This document shows positions 43,432-52,314 of a DNA stretch of 64,000 nucleotides, piece after piece. This stretch comes from Pandoraea eparura. Its GTDB lineage: Bacteria > Pseudomonadota > Gammaproteobacteria > Burkholderiales > Burkholderiaceae. The position numbers and the translations under genes were made by a program. The notes beneath the pieces were generated by a model. It saw nothing but the letters and a program-made list of their open reading frames with translations. It was not told where the DNA came from and did not search any database. The DNA lies in NCBI RefSeq assembly GCF_902459725.1, contig NZ_CABPSH010000006.1, positions 62,001 to 126,000 of the forward strand, read 5' to 3'. How positions within the stretch are numbered: the stretch's first letter is position 1; each line of letters starts with the position of its first letter.

Positions 43432-44116
43432 AGGCTTGTGCGCCGGATACGGGAGCGCACGCATCGTGCACAACGTTTCGCTCGAAGTGGCGGCGGGCGA
43501 GATAGTTTGCCTGCTCGGCCGCAACGGCGCGGGGAAGACAACGACGCTGAGCGCGATTGCGGGAGCGATCCCTTTGTTCGCCGGGGAAGTTCGCCTAGGC
43601 GGCAAGGCGATCGTGCCCGGACGAGCCGATGTTGTTTCGCGGCATGGTCTGAAGTTGGTTCCGGAGCACCGAGGCATCTTCGCAATGCTGACTGTGGAGG
43701 AGAACCTGCGCATAGCGGCGCGGCGAGACTCGATCTGGTCACTTGACGCGGTGTATGCGCTGTTTCCCCGTTTGCGCGAGCGCAGAAAAAATGGCGGGTC
43801 GGCCCTCTCGGGCGGCGAGCAACAGATGCTCGCCATCGCACGTGCGCTGGTGAACGGCCCCAAACTCTTGATGCTCGATGAGCCGAGCGAAGGGCTGGCG
43901 CCAGTCATCGTCGACGAAATCATGGCGATTTGTCGCACGATCCGCGCCGAAGGCATTCCCATCCTGCTCGTCGAGCAAAGCGTGGATGTCTGCATGGCGT
44001 TGGGGGATCGCCATTACATCCTGGAAGAGGGGCATATCGCTTATCACGGTACTCGAGACGAGTTCGCAGGCGCCGAAGACGTCCGGAGTCGATATCTTGC
44101 CGTGGAGGTCGGGTGA
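43418..44116 (+). CDS. ABC transporter ATP-binding protein (LivF-like)
   Basis: 232 residues. Walker A GRNGAGKTT, the LivF mark VPEHRGIFAMLTVEENL, signature ALSGGEQQMLAIARAL, Walker B LLMLDEPSEGLAP, H-region LLVEQSVDVCMALGDRHY. ATG 43418 (MLRVEGLCAGYG) lies within the end of the LivG-like gene. It is the second motor subunit of the transporter and the last gene before the IclR regulator, 70 bases on. Confidence 0.94.
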   Translation: MLRVEGLCAGYGSARIVHNVSLEVAAGEIVCLLGRNGAGKTTTLSAIAGAIPLFAGEVRLGGKAIVPGRADVVSRHGLKLVPEHRGIFAMLTVEENLRIAARRDSIWSLDAVYALFPRLRERRKNGGSALSGGEQQMLAIARALVNGPKLLMLDEPSEGLAPVIVDEIMAICRTIRAEGIPILLVEQSVDVCMALGDRHYILEEGHIAYHGTRDEFAGAEDVRSRYLAVEVG

Positions 44117-44186
44117 GCGCAGCGCGGGGAGCGATCAATACCGAACGGATTCGTTTAATATACGGGCGATCCAGAGAGGGAGACTT

Positions 44187-44903
44187 ATGAGTTCAGACGG
44201 TGTAGCAGCGGTTGAACGCGCACTCGATATCCTTGAGGCGTTCAACGAGCGTGATGGCGCGCTGACGCTTGCCGAAATCGCAAGCCGCACGGGTTTCTAC
44301 AAGAGCACGATTCTCCGCTTGATCGATTCGCTGGAAAAGTACGGCTACGTTCAGCGTACCTCCGACGGCCTTTACCGGCTCGGGCCCAAGACGCTGTCGC
44401 TCGGCTTTATGTATCAGCGAAATTTCAATACGTCTGATCTCGTCCCTCAGGCCTTGCGCCGACTCGTCGATGAGATCAACGAGAGCGCTTCGTTTTATGT
44501 TCGCGACGGCGATACGCGTGTCTGCCTGCATCGGCAGGACGCCGATCGTGCCATACGTGATTCGGTACATGTCGGTCACCGGCTTCCGCTCAACGTTGGG
44601 GCGGGCGGCCATGTCATCCTTGCGTTCAGCGGCTTGTCCGGCGATAAGTACGAACGCATCCGCGACCGCATGTACGCCGCCTCGGTGGGGGAGCGGGATC
44701 CCGAGACGGCCGCACTGGCATGCCCCGTGCTCGGCGTGCGCAACCAATTGGTTGGCGTGATTACGATATCGGGGCCGCGCTATCGGCTCGAAGCTGAGAC
44801 GCTGGAATCGTATGTACCGACGCTATTGAAGTTCGCTGCAGAGTTGACGAAACAATGCGGAGGCGACGAGACACGTTTGCTAAAGGCTGCACAGCAGCGT
44901 TAA
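44187..44903 (+). CDS. IclR-family transcriptional regulator
   Basis: 238 residues. N-terminal winged helix with RALDILEAFNERDGALTLAE, then ASRTGFYKSTILRLIDSLEK and YVQRTSDGLYRLG. The effector domain has SFYVRDGDTRVCLHRQDADR and the end GVITISGPRYRL. The start at 44187 follows GAGAGGGAGA; the frame is open upstream. It sits in the middle of the catabolic run and is the only regulator there. Two copies of AGAAC-N3-GTTCT before the FAD-dehydrogenase and CoA-transferase genes have the short palindromic form typical for this family. Effector is unknown, possibly the substrate. Confidence 0.9.
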   Translation: MSSDGVAAVERALDILEAFNERDGALTLAEIASRTGFYKSTILRLIDSLEKYGYVQRTSDGLYRLGPKTLSLGFMYQRNFNTSDLVPQALRRLVDEINESASFYVRDGDTRVCLHRQDADRAIRDSVHVGHRLPLNVGAGGHVILAFSGLSGDKYERIRDRMYAASVGERDPETAALACPVLGVRNQLVGVITISGPRYRLEAETLESYVPTLLKFAAELTKQCGGDETRLLKAAQQR

Positions 44904-44914
44904 CCGAACCCATT

Positions 44915-44946
44915 AGGCGGTACTGCAAGAAGGCCGCCTGTTTTTT
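44915..44946 (+). terminator. Terminator after the IclR gene
   Basis: AGGCGG (44915-44920) pairs with CCGCCT (44934-44939), followed by G and six T. It ends the transporter-iclR unit, so the CoA-transferase gene needs its own promoter. Confidence 0.75.
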
Positions 44947-44955
44947 AAGCAAGTT

Positions 44956-44972
44956 ATAGAACGATGTTCTAT
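44956..44972 (+). promoter_or_regulatory. Inverted repeat ATAGAAC-GAT-GTTCTAT, candidate IclR operator
   Basis: Perfect 7-base half sites with a 3-base centre, 67 bases before the CoA-transferase start. Its core AGAAC-N3-GTTCT equals the repeat at 37947-37959. Confidence 0.65.
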
Positions 44973-45006
44973 CAGATAGACCTACATTGATAATTTTTGG
45001 TCAATG

Positions 45007-45027
45007 TTTCAGAAAATAATTCTGAAA
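45007..45027 (+). promoter_or_regulatory. Inverted repeat just before the CoA-transferase ribosome site
   Basis: TTTCAGAA (45007-45014) and TTCTGAAA (45020-45027) around a 5-base loop, ending 11 bases before the start codon. It could be a second operator or an mRNA hairpin that limits translation initiation. Confidence 0.5.
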
Positions 45028-45038
45028 TCGAGGTAAAA

Positions 45039-46241
45039 ATGACTCAGGCATTGGAAGGAATCAGGATTCTCGATGTGACGAACGTCCTGGCCGGGCCGTT
45101 CTGCGGCTATCAATTGGCGCTAATGGGGGCCGACGTTATCAAGGTCGAAACCCCCGGTACGGGAGACCTGGCGCGGCAACTTGGCGCCGATCCGGCGCTG
45201 AACGCCGAGTTGATGGGGGCATCGTTTCTCGCACAGAACGCGGGAAAGCGGTCGGTCACGCTCAATCTGAAGAGTGAGGCCGGCAAAGCCATTTTCCATA
45301 AACTGGCTGCGTCTGCCGATGTTGTCATCGAAAACTTCCGGCCCGGCGTAATGGATCGCCTCGGCGTCGGCTACGACGACCTGCGCGAGATCAATCCGCG
45401 ACTCGTATATTGCGCGATTTCCGGCTTTGGCCAGACGGGGCCGCTCAAAGATGCCCCCGCCTATGATCAGATCGTTCAAGGCATGTCTGGCGTAATGAGT
45501 GTGACTGGCGACGAACGGAGCGTGCCGATGCGCGTCGGCTACCCCGTCGCGGACACGTTGGGTGGTGTAACCGCGGCTTTTGCGATCAGTGCGGCGTTGG
45601 TTCGTCGGGCGGCAACGGGGGTGGGTACGTCCATCGATGTTTCGATGCTCGATTGCATGCTGGCATCGATGGGTTGGGTCATCTCCAATTATCTGATCGC
45701 GGGGCAGCGGCCTCAACCGATGGGGAACGAGAACTTCACGGCCGCCCCTTCCGGCACTTTCGAAACGGCAGACGGCCTCCTCAACATCGCTGCGAACAAG
45801 CAGGAGCAGTTCGTTGCGCTCGTAGCGCTTCTCGGCATTCCCGAACTCGCCAGCGATGCGCGATTTGCGCAGCGCGAGGCGCGCAAACGGAACCGGGCGG
45901 AACTGAAAACGCTCATCGAGGCTGCTTTGAAGACAAAGTCCGCTACCGAATGGGAGCCGGCGCTGACCCGGGCAGGTATCCCCGCAGGGCGGGTGCTGGA
46001 TGTGGCGAGTGCGCTTGCCGAGCCGCAGGTGACGCAACGACGATTAGTGAAATCGTTTCGACGCGCCGTAAAAAACGAGCGAGACGTATCGGTGGTGCTT
46101 TCCGGATTCAAAATGCGAGAAGCGGAGCCGGACGTCGCTTGCGCGCCGCCCACGCTGGGCGAGCACACCGCTCAGGTGTTAGGCGAGCTCGGGTACACGA
46201 GTCTCGAAATTGAACAGCTCAAGCATCAGGGGGCGGTATGA
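45039..46241 (+). CDS. Family III CoA-transferase
   Basis: 400 residues of the CaiB/Frc (formyl-CoA transferase) family. N-terminal GIRILDVTNVLAGPFCGYQL, GADVIKVETPGTGD, QNAGKRSVTLNLKSE, IENFRPGVMDRLG, ISGFGQTGPL. The residue matching the catalytic Asp of Frc appears to be D205 in IDVSMLDCML. Such enzymes move CoA from succinyl-CoA or acetyl-CoA to an acid through an aspartyl-CoA anhydride. Directly downstream, overlapping by 4 bases, is a citryl-CoA-lyase-like gene, so citrate (or a relative) is the likely acceptor. Start ATG 45039 with AGGT before it; 44997 is an open but unlikely earlier start. Confidence 0.9.
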   Translation: MTQALEGIRILDVTNVLAGPFCGYQLALMGADVIKVETPGTGDLARQLGADPALNAELMGASFLAQNAGKRSVTLNLKSEAGKAIFHKLAASADVVIENFRPGVMDRLGVGYDDLREINPRLVYCAISGFGQTGPLKDAPAYDQIVQGMSGVMSVTGDERSVPMRVGYPVADTLGGVTAAFAISAALVRRAATGVGTSIDVSMLDCMLASMGWVISNYLIAGQRPQPMGNENFTAAPSGTFETADGLLNIAANKQEQFVALVALLGIPELASDARFAQREARKRNRAELKTLIEAALKTKSATEWEPALTRAGIPAGRVLDVASALAEPQVTQRRLVKSFRRAVKNERDVSVVLSGFKMREAEPDVACAPPTLGEHTAQVLGELGYTSLEIEQLKHQGAV

Positions 46242-47101
46242 AACCCACAACAGGCAAACCATCGACGCCACCCGAACAATGGTGGAAGACGTCGATCATC
46301 GACGTTCAGCCCGGCGAAATTGGTATTCGCGGATACCCGATCGAAACCCTCATCGGCAATCTGAGCTACGCGCAAATGGTTTGGCTGATGCTGCGCGGCG
46401 AAGTCCCGTCGAAGCCGCTGGCGACGCTGCTCGAGGCCGCGCTTGTCGCGGCTGTCGATCATGGGCCTCAGGCACCGTCGATTGCGATTGCGCGCATGAG
46501 CATGACGTGTGGCGTCGACATCAATAACGCAATGGCATCGGCGATCAATGTGCTGGGCGACGTCCACGGCGGGGCGGGGCAGCAATGCATGGATCTGTTC
46601 CGCAGTGTGCTTGAATGCGCAAGCGCCGAGCAGTGTGGCGTCGCGCACGCGAGCGATATCGTGGTGGGTGATCACCAGCGCAATGTGTCGAAGATGATTC
46701 CTGGGTATGGTCATCGCTTTCACCCCGTCGACCCGCGCGCCACGCGCCTGCTCGCGCTTGTCGAGCAAGCGCGGTGCGAAGGCCTGCTCACTGGACAGTA
46801 CCTTGCAGCGGCAAGAGCGATCGAGGCTACGCTTGCCCGGCGTGCGAACAAGGCGATCCCCATCAATATCGACGGGGCGACTGCAGTGATCTATAGCGAG
46901 CTGGGCTTTTCGGCGACGCTGGGACGCGGGCTCTTCATTCTTTCTCGCTCGGTTGGCATTCTCGCGCACGCGTACGAGCAGTCGCAAGCGCAGGAGCGCA
47001 TCAAGGGTCCGATGCCGCCAAGCGTTCCCTATACCTACACGGGACCGGCGCGACGTAATGTTCCTTCGTCAACAGTTCGGTATGAGAATGACCAGTATTG
47101 A
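46238..47101 (+). CDS. Citryl-CoA lyase-like protein (short citrate-synthase fold)
   Basis: 287 residues, much shorter than citrate synthase (~430), yet with its catalytic plan: H110 (LGDVHGGAGQQC), H159 (PGYGHRFHPVDPRA) and D212 (NIDGATAVIYSELGF). The early segment GEIGIRGYPIETLIGNLSYA is the citrate-synthase family start. Stand-alone proteins of this size are annotated citryl-CoA lyase, which splits citryl-CoA into acetyl-CoA and oxaloacetate. It overlaps the CoA-transferase stop (ATGA) and is followed by an aconitase gene. A synthase for another 2-oxo acid is possible, but the neighbours favour cleavage. Confidence 0.82.
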   Translation: MKPTTGKPSTPPEQWWKTSIIDVQPGEIGIRGYPIETLIGNLSYAQMVWLMLRGEVPSKPLATLLEAALVAAVDHGPQAPSIAIARMSMTCGVDINNAMASAINVLGDVHGGAGQQCMDLFRSVLECASAEQCGVAHASDIVVGDHQRNVSKMIPGYGHRFHPVDPRATRLLALVEQARCEGLLTGQYLAAARAIEATLARRANKAIPINIDGATAVIYSELGFSATLGRGLFILSRSVGILAHAYEQSQAQERIKGPMPPSVPYTYTGPARRNVPSSTVRYENDQY

Positions 47102-49766
47102 AGCCATGATGGACGCCGGCGCGTTCATCCAGCCGATCGACTGGGGCGACGGCGGGCGCAGCCGCATCGTGTCGCTGCGCGAGATCGAGCGGGCGTTCCC
47201 GGCCGTTGCACGCCTTCCGATGTCGATCCGAATCCTGCTCGAAGGCGTGGTGCGGCGCTTCGACGGCGAACACACAACGGGTGCGCATCTCAGCAATCTT
47301 CTCGCGTGGCAGAGCGGGGTGCGCGATGAAATTCCGGCCTGGTTCTCGCGGGTGTTGCTACAGGACGCTTCGGGCATTCCGCTGCTCAGCGATCTTGCGG
47401 CAATGCGTGCAGCCGCGTGGCGCGACGGCATTGCGCCGGAGTGTGTTCAGCCGCGTATTCCGGTAGACCTTGTCATCGATCATTCGGTCGTCGCGGATTT
47501 CTCGGGAACCCCTCTGTCGCAGGCCCAAAACCTTGCACGCGAGTTTGAGAACAACGACGAGCGTTATCGGTTCGTGAAATGGGCGGAGCAAGCGTTCCAT
47601 GGCTTGCGCGTCGTTCCGCCCGGTCACGGCATCGTGCATCAAGTCAATCTGGAATATCTCTCAACAGGGCTCGCGCAGCGCGACGGATTCGCCTTCCCCG
47701 ATACCCTGGTCGGAACCGACTCGCACACGACGATGGTGAACGGACTTGGCATTCTCGGCTGGGGTGTGGGAGGGCTGGAGGCTGAATTGGCCGTACTCGG
47801 TCTGCCGCTTTACGTGCCGACACCGGACGTGATCGCCGTTGCGCTCTCGGGGTCGCGGCAGACGGGGACGAATGCCACCGATCTGGCGCTTTACCTGACA
47901 GGTGTGCTGCGCGAATACGGTGTGGTTGGCAAGTTTCTCGAATTTGTCGGGCGAGGGGCGCGCCGATTGAGCGTTCCCGATCGCGCCACGATCGCGAACA
48001 TGGCACCGGAGTATGGTGCGACGGTCGGCTACTTCGCGACCGACGAAAGTACGCTGGCGTACTTTCTAGACACCGGCCGCTCGAAGCAACGGGTCGATCG
48101 CTTCGGCGCCTACTGCCTTCGGCAGCGTTTGCTGGGTATACCGGAAGCCACCGATCTGGATTATTCCGCGACACTCGAAATCGACCTGTCGCGCGTGGGC
48201 CGGTTGGTATCCGGCCCTCGCCGTCCGCATCAGACATTGTCGTTGCCGGACGTTGCGGCAAGTCTTCCAGTCGACCCTTCGCGGGCTGATTCGTCGCGAG
48301 GCGACATGGCGTCGCTCGCTGACGGCGCAGTCGTGCTCGCGGCGATCACCTCGTGCACCAACACCGCCAACCCCGCCGCGATGTTGACGGCAGGGCTCGT
48401 GGCAAAGGCCGCCGTCGAGCGTGGCGTGACCGTGCCGCAATACGTGAAGACCGTGCTTGCGCCTGGGTCCCTTGCGGTCACGAAGTATCTGGAGCGCGCT
48501 GGCCTGCTCTCACCGCTGGAGGCCTTGGGATTCTACGTGGCGGCCTACGGGTGCTCGGCTTGCGTCGGAAATACCGGGGCTCTGCAAGACGGCGTGGAGG
48601 ATGACATCGTTGCGAGGAATGTGACCGTGGCGGCCGTGCTTTCCGGAAACCGGAATTTCGAGGCGCGAATTCATCCGCTTGTCAAGGCGAACTATCTGGC
48701 TAGCCCTGCACTCGTCGTTGCTTACGCCCTCGCCGGCACTGTTCTGACGGATCTCGAAGCGCAGCCGGTGGCCACGGATCGTGACGGGCATCCGGTATTT
48801 CTGCGCGATCTGTGGCCGGATGACGCCACGGTGGAGGCGCTGCTTCTGTACGTTCTCGATCAACGCGATTACGCGTCGATCACCGACGCAAGTGGCGCAG
48901 CGCGACAGACATGGAATGCAATCGCATCGGAGAGCGGCACGGTGTATCAATGGCAGGACGGCTCCACGTATTTCGTTGAGCCACCGTTCTTCGACAGGAC
49001 AAAGCAAGCGATCGGCGCGGCGTCCATTACCGGCGCGCGCGTGCTTGCCGTGCTCGGCGACGCCATCACGACAGATCACATCAGCCCCGTGGGGCGCATC
49101 GCGGAAGAGGGCGATGCTGGTCGCTATTTGCGACAGCAAGGCGTTGCGCCAGAAGACTTCAACACCTACGGCGCGCGCAGGTGCAATCACCACGTCATGG
49201 TGCGCGGAACCTTCGCGAGCCCGCGCCTGGTCAACGCGTTGGTGCACCCGCTTGTCGGCCCGCTTGCGCGTTCGGCGCGTGATGGGCACGTACGCACGGT
49301 ATTCGAAGTCGCTCGGGAGAATGCGCACGATGGCGTGCCCAGCGTCATCGTCGCGGGAAAATCGTATGGCGCGGGTAGCGCGAGAGATTGGGCGGCGCGC
49401 GGAACGTCGTTGCTTGGCGTGTCCGCAGTCCTGGCCCGTAGCTTTGAACGTATCCATCGCAGCAATCTCGTTCTGATGGGCGTCATGCCGATCGAGTTGC
49501 CGGAATCGACGGATTTCGACGAGATGGAATGGCACGGCGACGAGTCGGTCGACATTCATTTCGACAGCGATGCGTTGACCTGCCGGCAGCCCGTGCGCGT
49601 TGTCGTGACCCGTGGGGAAACGACGGTGGCGCAATCGGCGGCGACGCTGCGCGTCGATACGTCCGCCGAGCTTCGGTATCTGCGATCGGGCGGCGTGCTT
49701 CCCTACGTGTATGAAGCGCAGATCGTGGGCGCTGCAGACGGTGCTCGCCATAGATTAAACGATTGA
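47058..49766 (+). CDS. acnA: Aconitate hydratase (AcnA type)
   Basis: 902 residues. The 4Fe-4S ligands are C433 (TSCTNTANP), C499 and C502 (GCSACVGNTG), almost the E. coli AcnA numbering. The substrate-binding HQVNLEYLS, GTDSHTTMVNGLGILGWGVG, and DAITTDHISPVG, then SYGAGSARDWAARG, are present. It interconverts citrate and isocitrate via cis-aconitate. The N-terminus is uncertain: ATG 47058 overlaps the previous gene by 44 bases; ATG 47082 and 47088 are alternatives and none has a strong ribosome site. A housekeeping aconitase must exist elsewhere; this one seems dedicated to the local pathway. Confidence 0.9.
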   Translation: MFLRQQFGMRMTSIEAMMDAGAFIQPIDWGDGGRSRIVSLREIERAFPAVARLPMSIRILLEGVVRRFDGEHTTGAHLSNLLAWQSGVRDEIPAWFSRVLLQDASGIPLLSDLAAMRAAAWRDGIAPECVQPRIPVDLVIDHSVVADFSGTPLSQAQNLAREFENNDERYRFVKWAEQAFHGLRVVPPGHGIVHQVNLEYLSTGLAQRDGFAFPDTLVGTDSHTTMVNGLGILGWGVGGLEAELAVLGLPLYVPTPDVIAVALSGSRQTGTNATDLALYLTGVLREYGVVGKFLEFVGRGARRLSVPDRATIANMAPEYGATVGYFATDESTLAYFLDTGRSKQRVDRFGAYCLRQRLLGIPEATDLDYSATLEIDLSRVGRLVSGPRRPHQTLSLPDVAASLPVDPSRADSSRGDMASLADGAVVLAAITSCTNTANPAAMLTAGLVAKAAVERGVTVPQYVKTVLAPGSLAVTKYLERAGLLSPLEALGFYVAAYGCSACVGNTGALQDGVEDDIVARNVTVAAVLSGNRNFEARIHPLVKANYLASPALVVAYALAGTVLTDLEAQPVATDRDGHPVFLRDLWPDDATVEALLLYVLDQRDYASITDASGAARQTWNAIASESGTVYQWQDGSTYFVEPPFFDRTKQAIGAASITGARVLAVLGDAITTDHISPVGRIAEEGDAGRYLRQQGVAPEDFNTYGARRCNHHVMVRGTFASPRLVNALVHPLVGPLARSARDGHVRTVFEVARENAHDGVPSVIVAGKSYGAGSARDWAARGTSLLGVSAVLARSFERIHRSNLVLMGVMPIELPESTDFDEMEWHGDESVDIHFDSDALTCRQPVRVVVTRGETTVAQSAATLRVDTSAELRYLRSGGVLPYVYEAQIVGAADGARHRLND

Positions 49767-49793
49767 ATTGCCTAGTGATATGGAAATCAGGAA

Positions 49794-50543
49794 ATGAAGA
49801 TTATCGTGACTGTGAAGCGCGTGGTAGATCACACCGTAAATGTCCGGGTGAAGTCGGACGGTTCGGGTGTCGACACCGCGAACGTAAAGATGTCGATGAA
49901 TCCCTTCGACGAGATCGCAGTGGAGGAAGCGGTTCGGCTCAAGGAGGCGGGCGTGGCCACGGAGGTGATCGCAGTTTCCGCGGGTGTGGCGCAGGCGCAG
50001 GAGACGTTGCGCACGGCCCTGGCGATCGGAGCGGATCGCGGCATCCTGATCGAGTCGAATGAGGCGTTGCAGCCACTGGCCGTGGCAAAGCTGTTGAAGG
50101 CCATCTTAGACCGGGAGCAGCCGCAACTCATCATTCTGGGCAAGCAGGCCATCGATGACGACTCGAATCAGACCGGCCAAATGCTCGCAGCCCTTGGAGA
50201 TATGCCGCAGGCGACGTTTGCGTCGAAGGTCGTCATCGCTGACGGCAGCGCGGTTGTGACGCGTGAAGTGGACGGCGGTGCGCAGACATTGTCGGTCAAG
50301 CTTCCCGCTGTGATCACTACCGACCTGCGCTTGAACGAGCCGCGCTATGCGACGCTGCCGAGCATCATGAAAGCCAAGAAGAAGCCGATCGAGACGATCA
50401 AGCCCGAGGATCTCGGTGTTGACGTCACGCCACGGCTGGCAACGCTCAAGGTCGTGGAGCCTGCGAGGCGCGGCGCCGGTGTCAGGATGCCGGATGTGGC
50501 GTCGTTGCTGGAGCGGCTGAAGGCTGAGGCGAACGTACTCTGA
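49794..50543 (+). CDS. etfB: Electron transfer flavoprotein beta subunit
   Basis: 249 residues. [58 protein letters not shown] and the signature region of the beta subunit ([15 protein letters not shown]) are plain. With EtfA it carries electrons from FAD dehydrogenases to ETF:ubiquinone oxidoreductase. It follows the aconitase gene by 27 bases, apparently in the same transcript. Its position suggests a link with the FAD dehydrogenase at 38051 or an acyl-CoA dehydrogenase elsewhere. Confidence 0.95.
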   Translation: MKIIVTVKRVVDHTVNVRVKSDGSGVDTANVKMSMNPFDEIAVEEAVRLKEAGVATEVIAVSAGVAQAQETLRTALAIGADRGILIESNEALQPLAVAKLLKAILDREQPQLIILGKQAIDDDSNQTGQMLAALGDMPQATFASKVVIADGSAVVTREVDGGAQTLSVKLPAVITTDLRLNEPRYATLPSIMKAKKKPIETIKPEDLGVDVTPRLATLKVVEPARRGAGVRMPDVASLLERLKAEANVL

Positions 50544-50566
50544 CAAACGGGCAAGAGAGGAAAGAC

Positions 50567-51514
50567 ATGACGATTCTGGTAATTGCAGAGCACGACAATG
50601 CGACCGTCAAAGCCGCGACGCTGGGGACAGTGGCAGCGGCGAAGGCGATCAAGTCATTCGCGCAGCAGAGCGTGCACGTTCTGGTTGCGGGCCATCATGC
50701 GCATAACGCCGCGCAGGCTGCGGCGAAGTTCGCAGGGGTGAGTAAGGTGCTGCTGGCCGATGCGCCGCAGCTGGAAGCGGGCCTGGCCGAGAATATCGAG
50801 GCGACGGTGTTGAGCATCGCGAGGAATTACTCGCACATACTGGTGCCGGCTACTGCATCGGGCAAGAATATCGCGCCTCGCATTGCTGCAAAACTCGACG
50901 TGGCACAGATTAGCGATATCACGGCAGTGTGCAGCGCAGACACGTTCGAGCGACCGATTTACGCAGGTAATGCGATTGCAACGGTGCAATCGCGCGATTC
51001 GATCAAGGTCATCACGGTAAGAGCGACGAGCTTCGACGCGGACGCATCTGAGGGCAGCAGCGCACCGATCGAAAGCATCGATGCGGCGCCCGACGCGGGG
51101 TTATCGAAATTCGTGAGCCGTGATGTGACTAAGCTGGACCGCCCTGAACTGACCAGCGCGGGTACCATCGTGTCGGGCGGTCGCGGACTGGGTAGCGCGG
51201 AGAACTACAAACGCCTGCTGGAGCCCTTGGCCGACAGGCTGGGGGCAGCGTTGGGCGCCTCGCGCGCAGCGGTTGATGCGGGTTACGTGCCGAATGACTA
51301 CCAAGTGGGGCAGACGGGCAAGATCGTGGCGCCGCAGTTGTACTTTGCCATCGGCATCTCGGGGGCGATCCAGCATCTGGCGGGCATGAAGGATTCAAAA
51401 GTGATCGTGGCGATCAACAAGGACCCCGAAGCCGCGATCTTCAGCGTTGCGGATTACGGTCTCGTGGGCGATCTTTTTGAGATCGTGCCGGAACTGGTCC
51501 AACGTTTGCAGTAG
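50567..51514 (+). CDS. etfA: Electron transfer flavoprotein alpha subunit
   Basis: 315 residues. It has the N-terminal [16 protein letters not shown] and the C-terminal FAD domain: [58 protein letters not shown] and [18 protein letters not shown]. It forms the heterodimer with the etfB product, 23 bases upstream. The next 250 bases hold a hairpin but no gene. Confidence 0.95.
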   Translation: MTILVIAEHDNATVKAATLGTVAAAKAIKSFAQQSVHVLVAGHHAHNAAQAAAKFAGVSKVLLADAPQLEAGLAENIEATVLSIARNYSHILVPATASGKNIAPRIAAKLDVAQISDITAVCSADTFERPIYAGNAIATVQSRDSIKVITVRATSFDADASEGSSAPIESIDAAPDAGLSKFVSRDVTKLDRPELTSAGTIVSGGRGLGSAENYKRLLEPLADRLGAALGASRAAVDAGYVPNDYQVGQTGKIVAPQLYFAIGISGAIQHLAGMKDSKVIVAINKDPEAAIFSVADYGLVGDLFEIVPELVQRLQ

Positions 51515-51632
51515 CGGTGATAGTCGATATTTCGGCTGGCTTGCTACGACGACGCGCCGGACGTGCGGGCGTGTCCTGAGGGCGGCAGCGAATTCCAGTT
51601 TCGACTGCCGCGACTCGGCGCGGCCGCCTGAC

Positions 51633-51659
51633 GCCGGCCTTCGCGGCTTAGGCCGGCGC
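51633..51659 (+). terminator. Hairpin downstream of etfA
   Basis: CGCCGGCC (51633-51640) pairs with GGCCGGCG (51652-51659) around an 11-base loop. No T run follows, so it may be a weak terminator or only a 3' stabiliser. It lies between convergent genes. Confidence 0.45.
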
Positions 51660-51762
51660 GTAAATCGCACGCCCAAGGAGCAATCCGTACATCGTCACCG
51701 CGTCGAAACGCTGTAATGACCCAGTGAAAACCTGCACAGGTCAAATGGCTAATGCGAATACC

Positions 51763-52314
51763 TCAGCGAAACAGCCAGCCGGCGACAGCCTTGGTGTAGC
51801 GCGGCATGACCACGTAGACCATCAGCAACACGATCACCGCGGTACCGGCCATCCGGGCGACGATCGACTCGCCGGGGAACGGCCACAAGGCGAATACCGG
51901 CCCGAGTATCCAAGGCACCAGGACCGACAAGGGAAAGATCGCAGTCCACGTCACCAGCCACTGCTTCCAGGGCGTGGCAGGCTTGTGCGCAGGCGGCTCG
52001 AACCAGAATTCAAGTCCCGTACGGATCTGGTAGCGGTCGCCCTTCGGCAAAAAGGGCTGCATACGCTTCAGGAAATCGCGGCGCTCGGCAGACTCCATCC
52101 AGCGCGTGAGGTTTTCGAAACCGTCGAAACGAATGATCACCACATAGGTGTGCTGCTTGCCGAGCGGCCGGATCACATCGGTGGAAAGATAGCCCTCGAA
52201 TCGCTCGCAAACCTTTCGGATGTCGGCTAGCCATTGCTCGTAGCGATGCGTCGCTTCGGGAATGATTTCGTGGGTAATGATGCTCGTGACGACGTCGTTG
52301 GGTTCGCGGGGCAT
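51763..52314 (-). CDS. ABM-domain protein with two C-terminal membrane segments
   Basis: 183 residues. The first ~95 resemble an antibiotic-biosynthesis-monooxygenase (dimeric alpha-beta barrel) domain: VVTSIITHEIIPEATHRYEQ, FEGYLSTDVIRP, and TYVVIIRFDGFENLTRWME. Two hydrophobic stretches follow (about 121-140 and 150-172), so the domain is attached to the inner membrane, facing the cytoplasm. Proteins of this design are widespread and of unknown role. ATG 52314 was chosen over a TTG three codons earlier. It stands alone on the minus strand. Confidence 0.78.
   Translation of the reverse strand: MPREPNDVVTSIITHEIIPEATHRYEQWLADIRKVCERFEGYLSTDVIRPLGKQHTYVVIIRFDGFENLTRWMESAERRDFLKRMQPFLPKGDRYQIRTGLEFWFEPPAHKPATPWKQWLVTWTAIFPLSVLVPWILGPVFALWPFPGESIVARMAGTAVIVLLMVYVVMPRYTKAVAGWLFR

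Noticed and set aside
44117-44186. Weak inverted repeat AACG-GATT-CGTT before the IclR gene as a third operator
   Set aside because: Half sites are only four bases with a different centre; it does not match AGAAC-N3-GTTCT well enough.
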